A stretch of 15,389 nucleotides of DNA from an uncultured Clostridia bacterium (GCA_946002045.1 CAMFYM010000023.1:1-15389); one strand, 5' to 3'; counted from the first letter of the stretch, positions 7,986 through 15,345 are shown. Notes: generated by a model not told the origin, from the sequence alone. A program made the numbers and translations.

Positions 7986-9161
7986 TTATTTATCGTTGAT
8001 TTGAGCTGCAATATAGGCGTCAACAATTTCCTCGCCTGTTTTGTTTTTTAACTGTTCTCGTGATTTTTCCGACAAGCCGTCATTAACAACAGCGTTCATA
8101 TCACAGGTGGAAAGAGCGTCAAGCTCCTCCTTGGTAACCTTTCCGTCACGCAAATCACAGCATATTTTATTTTCATACATTGAATATTTCTTATCTTTAA
8201 AGAAACGCAGGAACTTGTGCTTGATAACCCACATTGCTGGCTTTTGAATGTATTTGTGCATTGCAGGAGAAACGGAGCCAATCATCCAGCACTGCCTGTC
8301 GCAGTGGCGTACCTTTTCTCTAACCCTTTCTGCCTGAGGACTGTTCCACAGGGTGTCCCAATCTGTTTCGTTAAGATTGCCCATAACCTCTTTTTCTTTA
8401 GTGCCATTGCAGGGCATAACATCACCGTATGGGTCAATAAAAAAGGTGTCGAAAGCCATATCACAGGGAAGGAGTCTTTCCTGTCCGTAAATATAGTTGA
8501 TAAGTCCGTGATTAAAATATGCTCTGAACCACTTTTTAGGAGAATTTGATTTTAACAGCTCGTTAATGAGATTTTCAAACTCCTTGGCAACCATTGGTCT
8601 GTCCTTGATGATATTTTTGCCCTCAACAAAATAAAAGGAGTTGTGCAGTGATGCTGTGGCAAATTCCATATCCATTTCGTCACTTAGCTTGTAAAGAGGG
8701 ACAAGGTCCTTTGCGTTGGCATCTTGTACTGTCATACCAAAGCCAACATCCGGGTGATTCATTTCAACTAATTTTTTTAGTGTGGTGTAGCCCTTGTTAA
8801 AGCCGTCATCAAGACCACGGATTGAATTGTTTGTGTCCTCAAGTCCCTCGATTGAAATACGGATACCTACATTAGGGAACTCCTTGCACAAATCAATAAT
8901 TCTGTCGGTAAAAAAGCCGTTGGTGGAAATAACTATTCTGTCGCTCTTTTTGTAAAGCTCACCAACAATATCCTTAAGGTCGGTACGGATAAAGGGCTCG
9001 CCACCTGTAATGTTGGTGAAATACATTGGTGGCAGCTTTTTGATTGTATCAACAGTTATCTCCTCTTCAGGCTTTGACGGCCTTTTGTACCTGCTGCACA
9101 TATTGCATCTTGCATTGCAGCGATATGTAACTATAACTGTTCCGTTTAATTTTTTTGCCAT
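7986..9161 (-). CDS. Radical SAM protein with SPASM/twitch-like domain
   Basis: A 391-aa radical SAM enzyme. The SAM-cleaving cluster motif is C15-x3-C19-x2-C22, followed by GGEP (53-56) and STNGF (79-83). The C-terminal domain shows C233-x12-G-x4-C251 and C287-x3-C291, enough cysteines for one auxiliary [4Fe-4S] cluster. This looks like a truncated (twitch-type) rather than a full seven-cysteine SPASM domain. Further cysteines (C334, C335, C353) lie in a tail whose role is unclear. A longer frame starts with GTG at 9215, overlapping the acetyltransferase by 35 nt. I prefer the ATG at 9161, which has AAGGGAG 9 nt upstream. The substrate is unknown. The setting suggests oxidation, epimerisation or deoxygenation of a sugar. 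No short peptide gene next to it suggests RiPP maturation. Confidence 0.85.
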   Translation of the reverse strand: MAKKLNGTVIVTYRCNARCNMCSRYKRPSKPEEEITVDTIKKLPPMYFTNITGGEPFIRTDLKDIVGELYKKSDRIVISTNGFFTDRIIDLCKEFPNVGIRISIEGLEDTNNSIRGLDDGFNKGYTTLKKLVEMNHPDVGFGMTVQDANAKDLVPLYKLSDEMDMEFATASLHNSFYFVEGKNIIKDRPMVAKEFENLINELLKSNSPKKWFRAYFNHGLINYIYGQERLLPCDMAFDTFFIDPYGDVMPCNGTKEKEVMGNLNETDWDTLWNSPQAERVREKVRHCDRQCWMIGSVSPAMHKYIQKPAMWVIKHKFLRFFKDKKYSMYENKICCDLRDGKVTKEELDALSTCDMNAVVNDGLSEKSREQLKNKTGEEIVDAYIAAQINDK

Positions 9162-9170
9162 TTGGAATAT

Positions 9171-9177
9171 CTCCCTT
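9171..9177 (-). promoter_or_regulatory. Ribosome binding site that sets the radical SAM start
   Basis: AAGGGAG on the minus strand, 9 nt before the ATG at 9161 and wholly within the 19-nt gap after the acetyltransferase stop. It supports the shorter 391-aa product over the GTG-initiated frame at 9215. Confidence 0.75.
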
Positions 9178-9180
9178 GCT

Positions 9181-9873
9181 TTATCTGTTACCGATGATTT
9201 TTGCAGGCACTCCACCTACAATGGAATATTCGGGAACATCCTTGTTAACAACTGCACCACCGGCAACAATACTGCCCTTGCCGATTGTTACGCCGTCAAG
9301 GATAATTGCGTCTGCCCCAATCCAACAATCCTCACCGATAGTAATACCCTTTTTATCTGCACCCTGCAAATAAATGGGTGTACCTCTGTCGGTAAAAATA
9401 TGATTTTCCGAGAATAATTTGACTCCAGGACCAAAAATAGTAGAGCTGCCGATTGAAACCTTGCCTCTTACGGAAATAAATGCGTTGGCAGAAATACCTA
9501 CATCATCGCCTATTATAAGGCTGTCGCCTAAATCACGGATAACTCCCGTACATTCAATAGTGCTGTTCCTGCCTAACGAAAAGTTGTTGCCGATTGTAAC
9601 ACCGTTTTTACAAAGTGCGTTGATATAGCATCCGTCATCAATAGTTAATCCCGTGCCACATACAATATGCTTTTTTGATTTTATCTTAACATTTTTACCG
9701 ATAAATGCGATTTTCCCACTTTTTTTGAAGCCTGCCTTTTTGAACGCTCCACGAATAAGCATAAAAAGCTTTGAGATAAGTATGCCGATAAGGTCTGTGG
9801 AGGAAATGCTTTCGTCCACAGTATATTCCCTGTGCTTGATTTTGCTGATGATTTTGGAAACAAGCTTAACCAT
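9181..9873 (-). CDS. Hexapeptide-repeat acyltransferase (WbbJ/maltose acetyltransferase-like)
   Basis: A 230-aa left-handed beta-helix transferase, most likely an acetyl-CoA-dependent sugar O-acetyltransferase. Hexapeptide repeats ([LIV]-G-x4) run from about residue 54 to 225. The catalytic histidine is probably H158 in SENHIF, and the CoA-binding end is typical (DCWIGADAIILDG, 182-194, then GAVVNKDVP and GGVPAKIIG at 220-228). About 50 residues precede the helix and include an amphipathic stretch LIGILISKLFMLIRGAF (28-44), common in membrane-associated capsule acetyltransferases. The gene starts 3 nt after the upstream GT stop, with AAGGGG before its ATG. It may act alongside, or at a different hydroxyl from, the acyltransferase-3 protein two genes on. 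Confidence 0.87.
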   Translation of the reverse strand: MVKLVSKIISKIKHREYTVDESISSTDLIGILISKLFMLIRGAFKKAGFKKSGKIAFIGKNVKIKSKKHIVCGTGLTIDDGCYINALCKNGVTIGNNFSLGRNSTIECTGVIRDLGDSLIIGDDVGISANAFISVRGKVSIGSSTIFGPGVKLFSENHIFTDRGTPIYLQGADKKGITIGEDCWIGADAIILDGVTIGKGSIVAGGAVVNKDVPEYSIVGGVPAKIIGNR

Positions 9874-9876
9874 AAT

Positions 9877-11082
9877 TTACTTACCCCTTTGCAGACTGTT
9901 GTATATTTCCATCAAGGTCTGACTGTATTTTTTTATATCGTTTGTGCTGTATTCAATACATTTTTGACTCATTGCCTGAAGCAGTGCATCATCATTATAT
10001 AGCTTTAAAACAGCACTCTTTAATTCTTCCTTATTTTTGTTTTCAAAAACAATACCTGTTTCTCCGTCAGTGACAAGCTCCGGATTACCACCCATCCTTG
10101 ATGTAATAACAGGTGTACCTAACGATAATGACTCAATTATTGACATTGAGCAGTTTTCAAAGCATTCTGACGGACAGATTGAAAATGACGCATTCCTTAT
10201 AAGGCTTTTGAGCCTGTCACCCGACACAAAGCCTATGGCGTCAATGTTTTTAACATTACTGCATATGCCCTCAAGATTACCTGTGCCTGCAAAAACAAAT
10301 TGCACCTGTGGTAAATCCCTGCATACCTCCACTAATGTTTCAATACCCTTTTCCTTGCTTAATCTGCCAAAGTAAAGGGCGTATTTTTTACCTTTATCCT
10401 TTGGTGGCAGGTTCCTTTGTATTTCGCAAAAATTATGCATAACAACGCACTTGCCTTTTTCAACGCCTGCCGTTGTAATTGTATCTGCCATAAATTGACT
10501 GGGGCAAATATATTTGTCCACAAGATTGTATGTATTCTTGCTGTGATAAATGTATGATTCAACCGTTGCAACGGCACTTTTTATTAAAGAGCCGTGCAGG
10601 CATTTATTTTTAATACAATTTGTGAATTTGCCGTTAAGACATTGAGTGCAGGTGTCCTGCCTTGCTTCAATAAACATTCTGTGACTGGGGCAGGCAATTT
10701 GCACATCGTGAACTGTTTGAACTATGGGTATATTATGCTTTTTAATTTCGTAAATAATTGAAGGTGTGAGTTGAAAATTGATGTTATTCAAATGAACAAT
10801 ATCAGGCTTAAAGCACTCAATAACCTGCCTTATTTTTCGTCTTGCCTCAACTGAATAAATTGATTTAACGGATAAGCCAAGCTGCTTAATTTTTCCGGTG
10901 TTGTGAAAATCAATGATTTTTGTATAACAGTCGGCAGAATTACCAACGCACCTGTCAGGATGCTCCATTCCGAAATATTCAACCTGATGACCTATTGAGG
11001 TGAGGTACTCACCTAATTTGAACATATATGTTTCCGACCCACCGTTAGAGTACAGAAACTTGTTAACCATCAAAATTTTCAT
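9877..11082 (-). CDS. GT4-family glycosyltransferase with cysteine-rich insert
   Basis: A 401-aa GT-B glycosyltransferase. The N-terminal domain opens with MKILMVNKFLYSNGGSETYM, and the donor domain has FGRLSKEKG (238-246), FAGTG (264-268) and E-x7-E at E309/E317 in ENCSMSIIES. A cysteine cluster lies between the two (C131, C145, C148, C156, C161, with a CxxC and a CxxxxC spacing), a trait of one GT4 subgroup, perhaps for metal or structural disulfide-like stabilisation. Its ATG directly abuts the TAG of the preceding GT (TAGATG), with GGGTG 5 nt upstream inside the previous coding end, so the two are probably translationally coupled. Donor and acceptor sugars are unknown. Confidence 0.88.
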   Translation of the reverse strand: MKILMVNKFLYSNGGSETYMFKLGEYLTSIGHQVEYFGMEHPDRCVGNSADCYTKIIDFHNTGKIKQLGLSVKSIYSVEARRKIRQVIECFKPDIVHLNNINFQLTPSIIYEIKKHNIPIVQTVHDVQIACPSHRMFIEARQDTCTQCLNGKFTNCIKNKCLHGSLIKSAVATVESYIYHSKNTYNLVDKYICPSQFMADTITTAGVEKGKCVVMHNFCEIQRNLPPKDKGKKYALYFGRLSKEKGIETLVEVCRDLPQVQFVFAGTGNLEGICSNVKNIDAIGFVSGDRLKSLIRNASFSICPSECFENCSMSIIESLSLGTPVITSRMGGNPELVTDGETGIVFENKNKEELKSAVLKLYNDDALLQAMSQKCIEYSTNDIKKYSQTLMEIYNSLQRGK

Positions 11083-12204
11083 CTATTCACCCTTGTATAG
11101 CTCAAGTGTTTTGTCCACAATATCCTGCCAGCTGAATTTGCTGCAAATATAATCGGCAGAAATATTCTGGAATTTTTGAACTAAATCTTCGTTATCTAAA
11201 AGTAATTGCAGCTTGCTGCGCAAATCCTCTATGTTGCTTTTTTTAAAATATACGGCATTGTCACAGCAAACCTCAGTACATTCCGGAATATCGGAGGTTA
11301 GGCAGCAACACCCGTAGCTCATAGCCTCAAGCAAGCTTAGTGGCATTCCTTCAAGGTCACTGGGTAAGCAGTAAATATATGCGTTTGAATAAAGAGAGCC
11401 CAATGTTTCGCCCTGAACAAAATCAGTAAAGATTATTCTGCTGTCGTTTTCTGCAAGCCGTCTTAATTCCTGAGCATAGGTGTCTGTGTGACTTGACCCA
11501 CCGGCAATAACCAGTCTTTTGCTTGTATTGATTTTTTTGTATGCGTCAATAAGGTAGTGAACTCCCTTTTCGGGAACAAGTCGCCCTAAATATAAAATAT
11601 AGCCGTCCTTTTCAATACCGTATTTACTTTTTATAATTTCGTCGCTGATAATTTCAGGCTTGTCAATGCCGTTTGGAATATATACCGTTTCTCTGCCGTA
11701 TGTATCAAGAAAATATTGCTGAACATTTTTTGACAAAACAATAATTTCGTCGGCATATTTTGCTGCATTTTTTTCGCCATACTTAAGAAACCTTGTGGCA
11801 AAGCCACCCCATTTTGCTCTTTGCCAGTCAAGACCGTGAATTGTAACAACCACTCTTTTGCCGAAAAGCTTTGGCAAAAAGCACATTGACGCAGGACCCT
11901 CGGCGTGAAAATGAACAACATCATATCTGCCAATGGCTGCTCTGATTGATGCAAGAATACTGTAAACAATGGCATTTAGCTTGCTGTTTTGAAAGGTGAA
12001 TACGGTTTTCAGCTTAATTCCGTTATATTCCTTTAAATTTTGCTTTGCCTCAAATTCCTTGCCTGAAACATGGTGACCCTTGCGATTGTATGCCACAACG
12101 CTGTGACCTCGTTTAACAAGCTCGGTTGAAATTTTATCAACAACAATTTCAACTCCACCCTCACGAGACGGTATTCTTTTGTGACCAATCATTGCAATTC
12201 TCAT
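11083..12204 (-). CDS. GT4 glycosyltransferase with DUF1972-type N-terminus
   Basis: A 373-aa retaining GT-B glycosyltransferase. The N-terminal MRIAMIGHKRIPSREGGVE resembles the DUF1972 (PF09314) start seen in rhamnosyltransferases of the pneumococcal WchF/Cps2T kind, which add the second sugar after the priming transferase. The donor domain has IPNGID (176-181), GRLVPEKG (207-214) and E-x7-E at E285/E293 in EGMPLSLLEAMSYG. AGGTGA precedes the ATG by about 5 nt, and the gene begins 20 nt after the priming transferase stop. That adjacency supports a second-step role. Rhamnose as donor is only a possibility, because no dTDP-rhamnose genes are in view. Confidence is high for GT4 and low for the substrate. 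Confidence 0.88.
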   Translation of the reverse strand: MRIAMIGHKRIPSREGGVEIVVDKISTELVKRGHSVVAYNRKGHHVSGKEFEAKQNLKEYNGIKLKTVFTFQNSKLNAIVYSILASIRAAIGRYDVVHFHAEGPASMCFLPKLFGKRVVVTIHGLDWQRAKWGGFATRFLKYGEKNAAKYADEIIVLSKNVQQYFLDTYGRETVYIPNGIDKPEIISDEIIKSKYGIEKDGYILYLGRLVPEKGVHYLIDAYKKINTSKRLVIAGGSSHTDTYAQELRRLAENDSRIIFTDFVQGETLGSLYSNAYIYCLPSDLEGMPLSLLEAMSYGCCCLTSDIPECTEVCCDNAVYFKKSNIEDLRSKLQLLLDNEDLVQKFQNISADYICSKFSWQDIVDKTLELYKGE

Positions 12205-12224
12205 ATTGTCACCTGATTTGTTGT

Positions 12225-13718
12225 TTATTCTGCGCCCTTGTGAGTAAGGACAATTCCCACTGTTTTGAACAGTATTTTAATATCAAGCAGGATTGACCAG
12301 TTGTCAATATATTCGCAGTCAAGGTTAACCACCTCTTCAAAATCCTTGATGTCTGACCTGCCTGAAACCTGCCAAAGCCCTGTAATACCCGGCTTTAACG
12401 AAAGACGCCTTTTGTGGTGGCTTTCATATTTTTCAAACTCGTCAACAGTAGGTGGGCGTGTACCCACAAGGCTCATATCTCCCTTAATAACATTCCAAAA
12501 CTGAGGAAGCTCGTCAATGCTTGTTCTTCTGATAAATTTACCCACCTTAGTAATTCTAGGGTCGTTATCAATTTTGAACATATGGCCACTCATTTTGTTT
12601 TGTTCAAGGAGTGCCTGCTTTCTTTCCTCAGCATCAACATACATTGAGCGAAGCTTGTAAATGTTGAAAACTCTGCCGTTTTTGCCGATTCTTTGCTGCT
12701 TAAAAATCAATGGACCGGGTGATTCAATAAGCAAAGGAATTGCAGTAATAAGTATAATGGGCAGTGAGATTATTGAACCGATAATGCCACCCACAATATC
12801 CATAATTCTTTTTGCAAAAAGCCAGGACTGATTGTGAACAGCAGGGGAGAATACAGCAGTAGGTATTCCGGATTTAACCTCACAGCTAATGTTGTTGAAC
12901 TTGCTTTTTTCAAGGATTTTTTCAATAGACGGCATATTAACATTAACGGTAATGCCCATATCCTCAATTTCCTCAATATATTTTGCAACCAAGTCCTCGT
13001 GACCGTCAGGCAGATTTATGTATATCTCGTCAAGAGAGGCTGTGCGAATCCAGCCCATAAGGTTTTCCTTGTTTGCAACAACAGGCACACCGTCAATATT
13101 ATCAATTATCTCATATGTTTGAGTCAGCAGATTACTGCCGTCAATGGCAGTATTTACCTTTTTGTATGTGCCGTTGTCAAGCCTTGTGTCAATCAATGCA
13201 ACTGCCTTAATATTCTTTGACCAGTCTGTTTTGAGCTTTGGTATAAATGATTTGCCACCCTCAACTGTGGTGATAACACCTGTCATTGTGGCAATCTTGC
13301 TTTTTGGCATAAAGTTAAGCAAAACCTTTTTTAAAGCATATCTGCCTGCCAATGATAAAAAGCAAAATGCCACACAGCTGCTTAAATACAAATATCTTGA
13401 CTCAATAACCTCGTTTTTTGCAACAAGAAGAATAACTGCAAGAAGTGCATAGGTAATAAAACAGTTACGCATTGTTGATGCAAGCTCCATAGGCTTACTG
13501 CGTTTTGCCAGGTTAATATGGGAATAAAAACAGAAGAACACGATGCAGTAAGACATAATTACGATAATTGCATATTCAACAATGCTTTTTAATTCGTAGT
13601 CAAGGATACGGGGAACAACAAATTTAAAAAAACTGTAGCTGATAATATTAGCAACTACTATTGCCAACAGGCCTGTTGTAAATTCGGATATTTTTTGTAT
13701 TTTATTACGGTTATCCAT
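12225..13718 (-). CDS. Polyprenyl-phosphate glycosyl-1-phosphate transferase (initiating enzyme)
   Basis: Starts the repeat unit by moving a sugar-1-phosphate from a UDP-sugar to undecaprenyl phosphate at the inner membrane face. At 497 aa it has the full WbaP/CpsE-type layout: about four N-terminal membrane segments (residues 12-35, 46-67, 86-101, 109-127), a central cytosolic Rossmann-like region (about 140-280), then a hydrophobic re-entrant segment (305-331) and the bacterial sugar transferase domain (PF02397). Signature motifs are IESPGP (331-336), YKLRSM (354-359), the catalytic-type D402-E403 in DELPQFWN, SLVGTRPP (416-423) and KPGITGLWQVSGRS (442-455). The start has AGGTG 7 nt upstream and lies 14 nt after the kinase. 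Whether it uses glucose, galactose or an amino sugar cannot be decided. Confidence 0.93.
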   Translation of the reverse strand: MDNRNKIQKISEFTTGLLAIVVANIISYSFFKFVVPRILDYELKSIVEYAIIVIMSYCIVFFCFYSHINLAKRSKPMELASTMRNCFITYALLAVILLVAKNEVIESRYLYLSSCVAFCFLSLAGRYALKKVLLNFMPKSKIATMTGVITTVEGGKSFIPKLKTDWSKNIKAVALIDTRLDNGTYKKVNTAIDGSNLLTQTYEIIDNIDGVPVVANKENLMGWIRTASLDEIYINLPDGHEDLVAKYIEEIEDMGITVNVNMPSIEKILEKSKFNNISCEVKSGIPTAVFSPAVHNQSWLFAKRIMDIVGGIIGSIISLPIILITAIPLLIESPGPLIFKQQRIGKNGRVFNIYKLRSMYVDAEERKQALLEQNKMSGHMFKIDNDPRITKVGKFIRRTSIDELPQFWNVIKGDMSLVGTRPPTVDEFEKYESHHKRRLSLKPGITGLWQVSGRSDIKDFEEVVNLDCEYIDNWSILLDIKILFKTVGIVLTHKGAE

Positions 13719-13732
13719 TAAATAACACCTGC

Positions 13733-14524
13733 TTATTTGTATCTGTAACTGTAGTTATAATCGTACTTATAGTTGTAATTGTAGTAATACTTTGAACGGG
13801 AGTAGCCCCTCTTGTAGTAGGAGGAATACCTCTTACCGGATGCATTAACGTCGTTCATTACAAAGCCTACTATCGGAGCACCGATATGCTTAAGTGAGTT
13901 AACTGTTGTTCTGACATCCTGAACATCTGTTGTTTCGAGCTTAACGACAATTATGTAGCCTGTTGCCTTTGTGGCAAATGCAGTTGAGTCGGTAACAAGG
14001 TTAACAGGTGGCGTGTCGATAAGTACACAATCGTAATGCGCCTTCACAAATTCCAAAAGCTTATCCATACGGGCAGATGAAAGAAGCTCTGCCGGGTTAG
14101 GTGGAATTTTACCTGCTGTGAGTATTGAAAGATTTTCAATATCTGTTTTTGTTACTGCAATGCTGTCTGTTAATCCTGCAAGTATTTCGCTAAGACCGTT
14201 TTTTACAGGGATAGAAAACATACGGTGAACAGTGGGGTTACGCATATCTGCGTCAATAAGCAATGTCTTTTTACCCATTTGAGCAAAGGAAATTGCCATA
14301 TTGATTGCATTGATTGACTTGCCGTTGTTAGCAGTGGGACTTGATACAACAAACACCGGGCACTTTTCACCCTGTTGTGTGAACAAAAGATTTGTTCTTA
14401 TTGAGTTGTATGCCTCCTTTACAACAAAAGGAGATTTAGCACACAAAATTTTCTTTTGGTCTTCTCGTGAAAAGCCATAGTTATTTGTGTCTTTCTTTTT
14501 GTTAAATAACTTTTTAAGCTTCAT
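13733..14524 (-). CDS. cpsD: Tyrosine autokinase of capsule export (CpsD/Wzc kinase domain)
   Basis: Bacterial BY-kinase that works with the membrane adaptor encoded just upstream to control chain length and export. At 263 aa it is slightly longer than usual. The region SPFVVKEAYNSIRTNL (31-46) is typical of the adaptor-contact helix. Walker A is SPTANNGKS (62-70), Walker A' is LLIDADMR (88-95) and Walker B is VLIDTPP (167-173). The P-loop has NNGKS where GEGKS is usual, so an acidic residue is missing while the key GKS is kept. The C-terminus is an extreme tyrosine cluster: 14 tyrosines among the last 31 residues. Its ATG shares one base with the stop of the preceding gene (TAATG), and GGGAGG lies 10 nt upstream. 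The partner phosphatase (CpsB or Wzb) is not in the window. Confidence 0.93.
   Translation of the reverse strand: MKLKKLFNKKKDTNNYGFSREDQKKILCAKSPFVVKEAYNSIRTNLLFTQQGEKCPVFVVSSPTANNGKSINAINMAISFAQMGKKTLLIDADMRNPTVHRMFSIPVKNGLSEILAGLTDSIAVTKTDIENLSILTAGKIPPNPAELLSSARMDKLLEFVKAHYDCVLIDTPPVNLVTDSTAFATKATGYIIVVKLETTDVQDVRTTVNSLKHIGAPIVGFVMNDVNASGKRYSSYYKRGYSRSKYYYNYNYKYDYNYSYRYK
13736..13828 (-). other. Tyrosine-rich C-terminal tail of the BY-kinase
   Basis: Encodes residues 233-263 of the kinase. From 246 on, tyrosine alternates with mostly N, K, D, S or R (three in a row at 246-248, then every second residue to 262). TAC and TAT codons are mixed, so the DNA is low-complexity but not a perfect microsatellite. 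These are the expected autophosphorylation sites, in larger number than the usual handful. Confidence 0.85.
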
Positions 14525-15312
14525 TATTTTGTAACCTCCCTGTCGTTATTTGCTGAGTCAATCGAAGGCTTAGGTGGGTCTAAGGTTGTTTGACTGCCTG
14601 TGGTAGCCTTATCTGTAATCGGAACAAGCTTTGGAACAGTACCCAAAATAGGAATATCAAATTCTCTTTCAAGGTCGCTTTCCTCTGTAATGCTTGTATC
14701 AAACAGCTCCTTAACAAAGAAAAATACAAAGGATACTGCAAAGCTGAACAGCAATCCGATAAGAATATTCTTTTGAAGATTTGGTGAAGACGGTGATGTT
14801 GGAAGTGAAGCGTAGTCAATAACCTCAACGCCACCAACCTTAAGTATTCTTACAATTTCATCAGGGCAGGTGTCTGCAATGGCATTTGCAACCTCACGGG
14901 ATATTGCAGGGTCCTTACTTGTAACACTAACCTGGAATGCCAATGTGTCCGTAATTGCAGCACAGCTCATCATTTCTCTGATGTCCTCAGGTTTAATTTT
15001 GTTGTCAAGCTTATCCGATACCTTTTCTGCAAAGGTTTCGCTTGTTACAACAACAAGGTAGGTGTTAACAAGCTTTTGTGAAGCATCAAATTCACTTGAT
15101 GAAATTGAACTGTTTGATGCTACTCTGTTGTCATTACTGCTATATACATGCATTTTGATTGTTGCAGTGTATTTTGGCTGAATAAGAAAATTAGTAATAC
15201 AGCCTGCAAGTGTTGCACCTATAATCGAAATAATGACAATAAAAATCGCCTTTTTCTTTAACATAGAGAATATTTTTCTTAAGTCTATGTTAATTTCTCT
15301 GTTTTCTTCCAT
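14524..15312 (-). CDS. cpsC: Wzz/CpsC-type chain-length and export adaptor
   Basis: A 262-aa inner-membrane polysaccharide co-polymerase (Wzz domain, PF02706) that activates the CpsD kinase and sets polymer length. Short cytosolic N-terminus, transmembrane helix 1 at about 22-44, an external domain (45-180) ending in the proline-rich LPTSPSSPN (170-178), and transmembrane helix 2 at about 182-200. A cytosolic tail of about 60 residues follows and should contact the kinase. This tail contains FDIPILGTVPKL (218-229), a typical CpsC segment. The ATG has GGAGGG 4-5 nt upstream. The next gene's ATG overlaps its stop by one base. It is the first intact gene after a probable -10 box. Upstream cps genes, if any, are cut off by the adapter at the contig end. 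Confidence 0.93.
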   Translation of the reverse strand: MEENREINIDLRKIFSMLKKKAIFIVIISIIGATLAGCITNFLIQPKYTATIKMHVYSSNDNRVASNSSISSSEFDASQKLVNTYLVVVTSETFAEKVSDKLDNKIKPEDIREMMSCAAITDTLAFQVSVTSKDPAISREVANAIADTCPDEIVRILKVGGVEVIDYASLPTSPSSPNLQKNILIGLLFSFAVSFVFFFVKELFDTSITEESDLEREFDIPILGTVPKLVPITDKATTGSQTTLDPPKPSIDSANNDREVTK

Positions 15313-15316
15313 AATT

Positions 15317-15322
15317 CCCTCC
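15317..15322 (-). promoter_or_regulatory. Ribosome binding site of cpsC-like gene
   Basis: GGAGGG on the minus strand, 4 nt before the ATG at 15312. It is a strong Shine-Dalgarno site with a rather short spacer. Confidence 0.75.
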
Positions 15323-15338
15323 GAAAGCTTTTGTGAAT

Positions 15339-15344
15339 ATTATA
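15339..15344 (-). promoter_or_regulatory. Possible -10 box (TATAAT) of the operon promoter
   Basis: A perfect TATAAT on the minus strand, 26 nt before the cpsC start codon. It would give a 5' leader of roughly 20 nt containing the Shine-Dalgarno site. The place where a -35 box would lie (about 15362-15367) is adapter, so the promoter cannot be confirmed. A chance match in AT-rich DNA is possible. Confidence 0.45.
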
Positions 15345-15345
15345 C

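Noticed and set aside
8772..8778. Seven-base homopolymer as a phase-variation site in the radical SAM gene
   Set aside because: Runs of seven A/T are common throughout this AT-rich window (for example near 2973) and encode ordinary lysine codons. Nothing marks this one as special.
9162..9215. GTG-initiated N-terminal extension of the radical SAM protein
   Set aside because: It would overlap the acetyltransferase by 35 nt, while the ATG at 9161 has AAGGGAG at normal spacing.
8217..9417. Plus-strand open frames of 110 and 135 codons
   Set aside because: They lie opposite the well-supported radical SAM and acetyltransferase genes, have no recognisable motifs or ribosome binding sites and start inside coding sequence.
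1..15345. CRISPR arrays, tRNA or rRNA genes, insertion sequences
   Set aside because: No spaced repeats, cloverleaf-like sequences, transposase motifs or rRNA-like segments were seen. Nearly all bases are in protein-coding genes.
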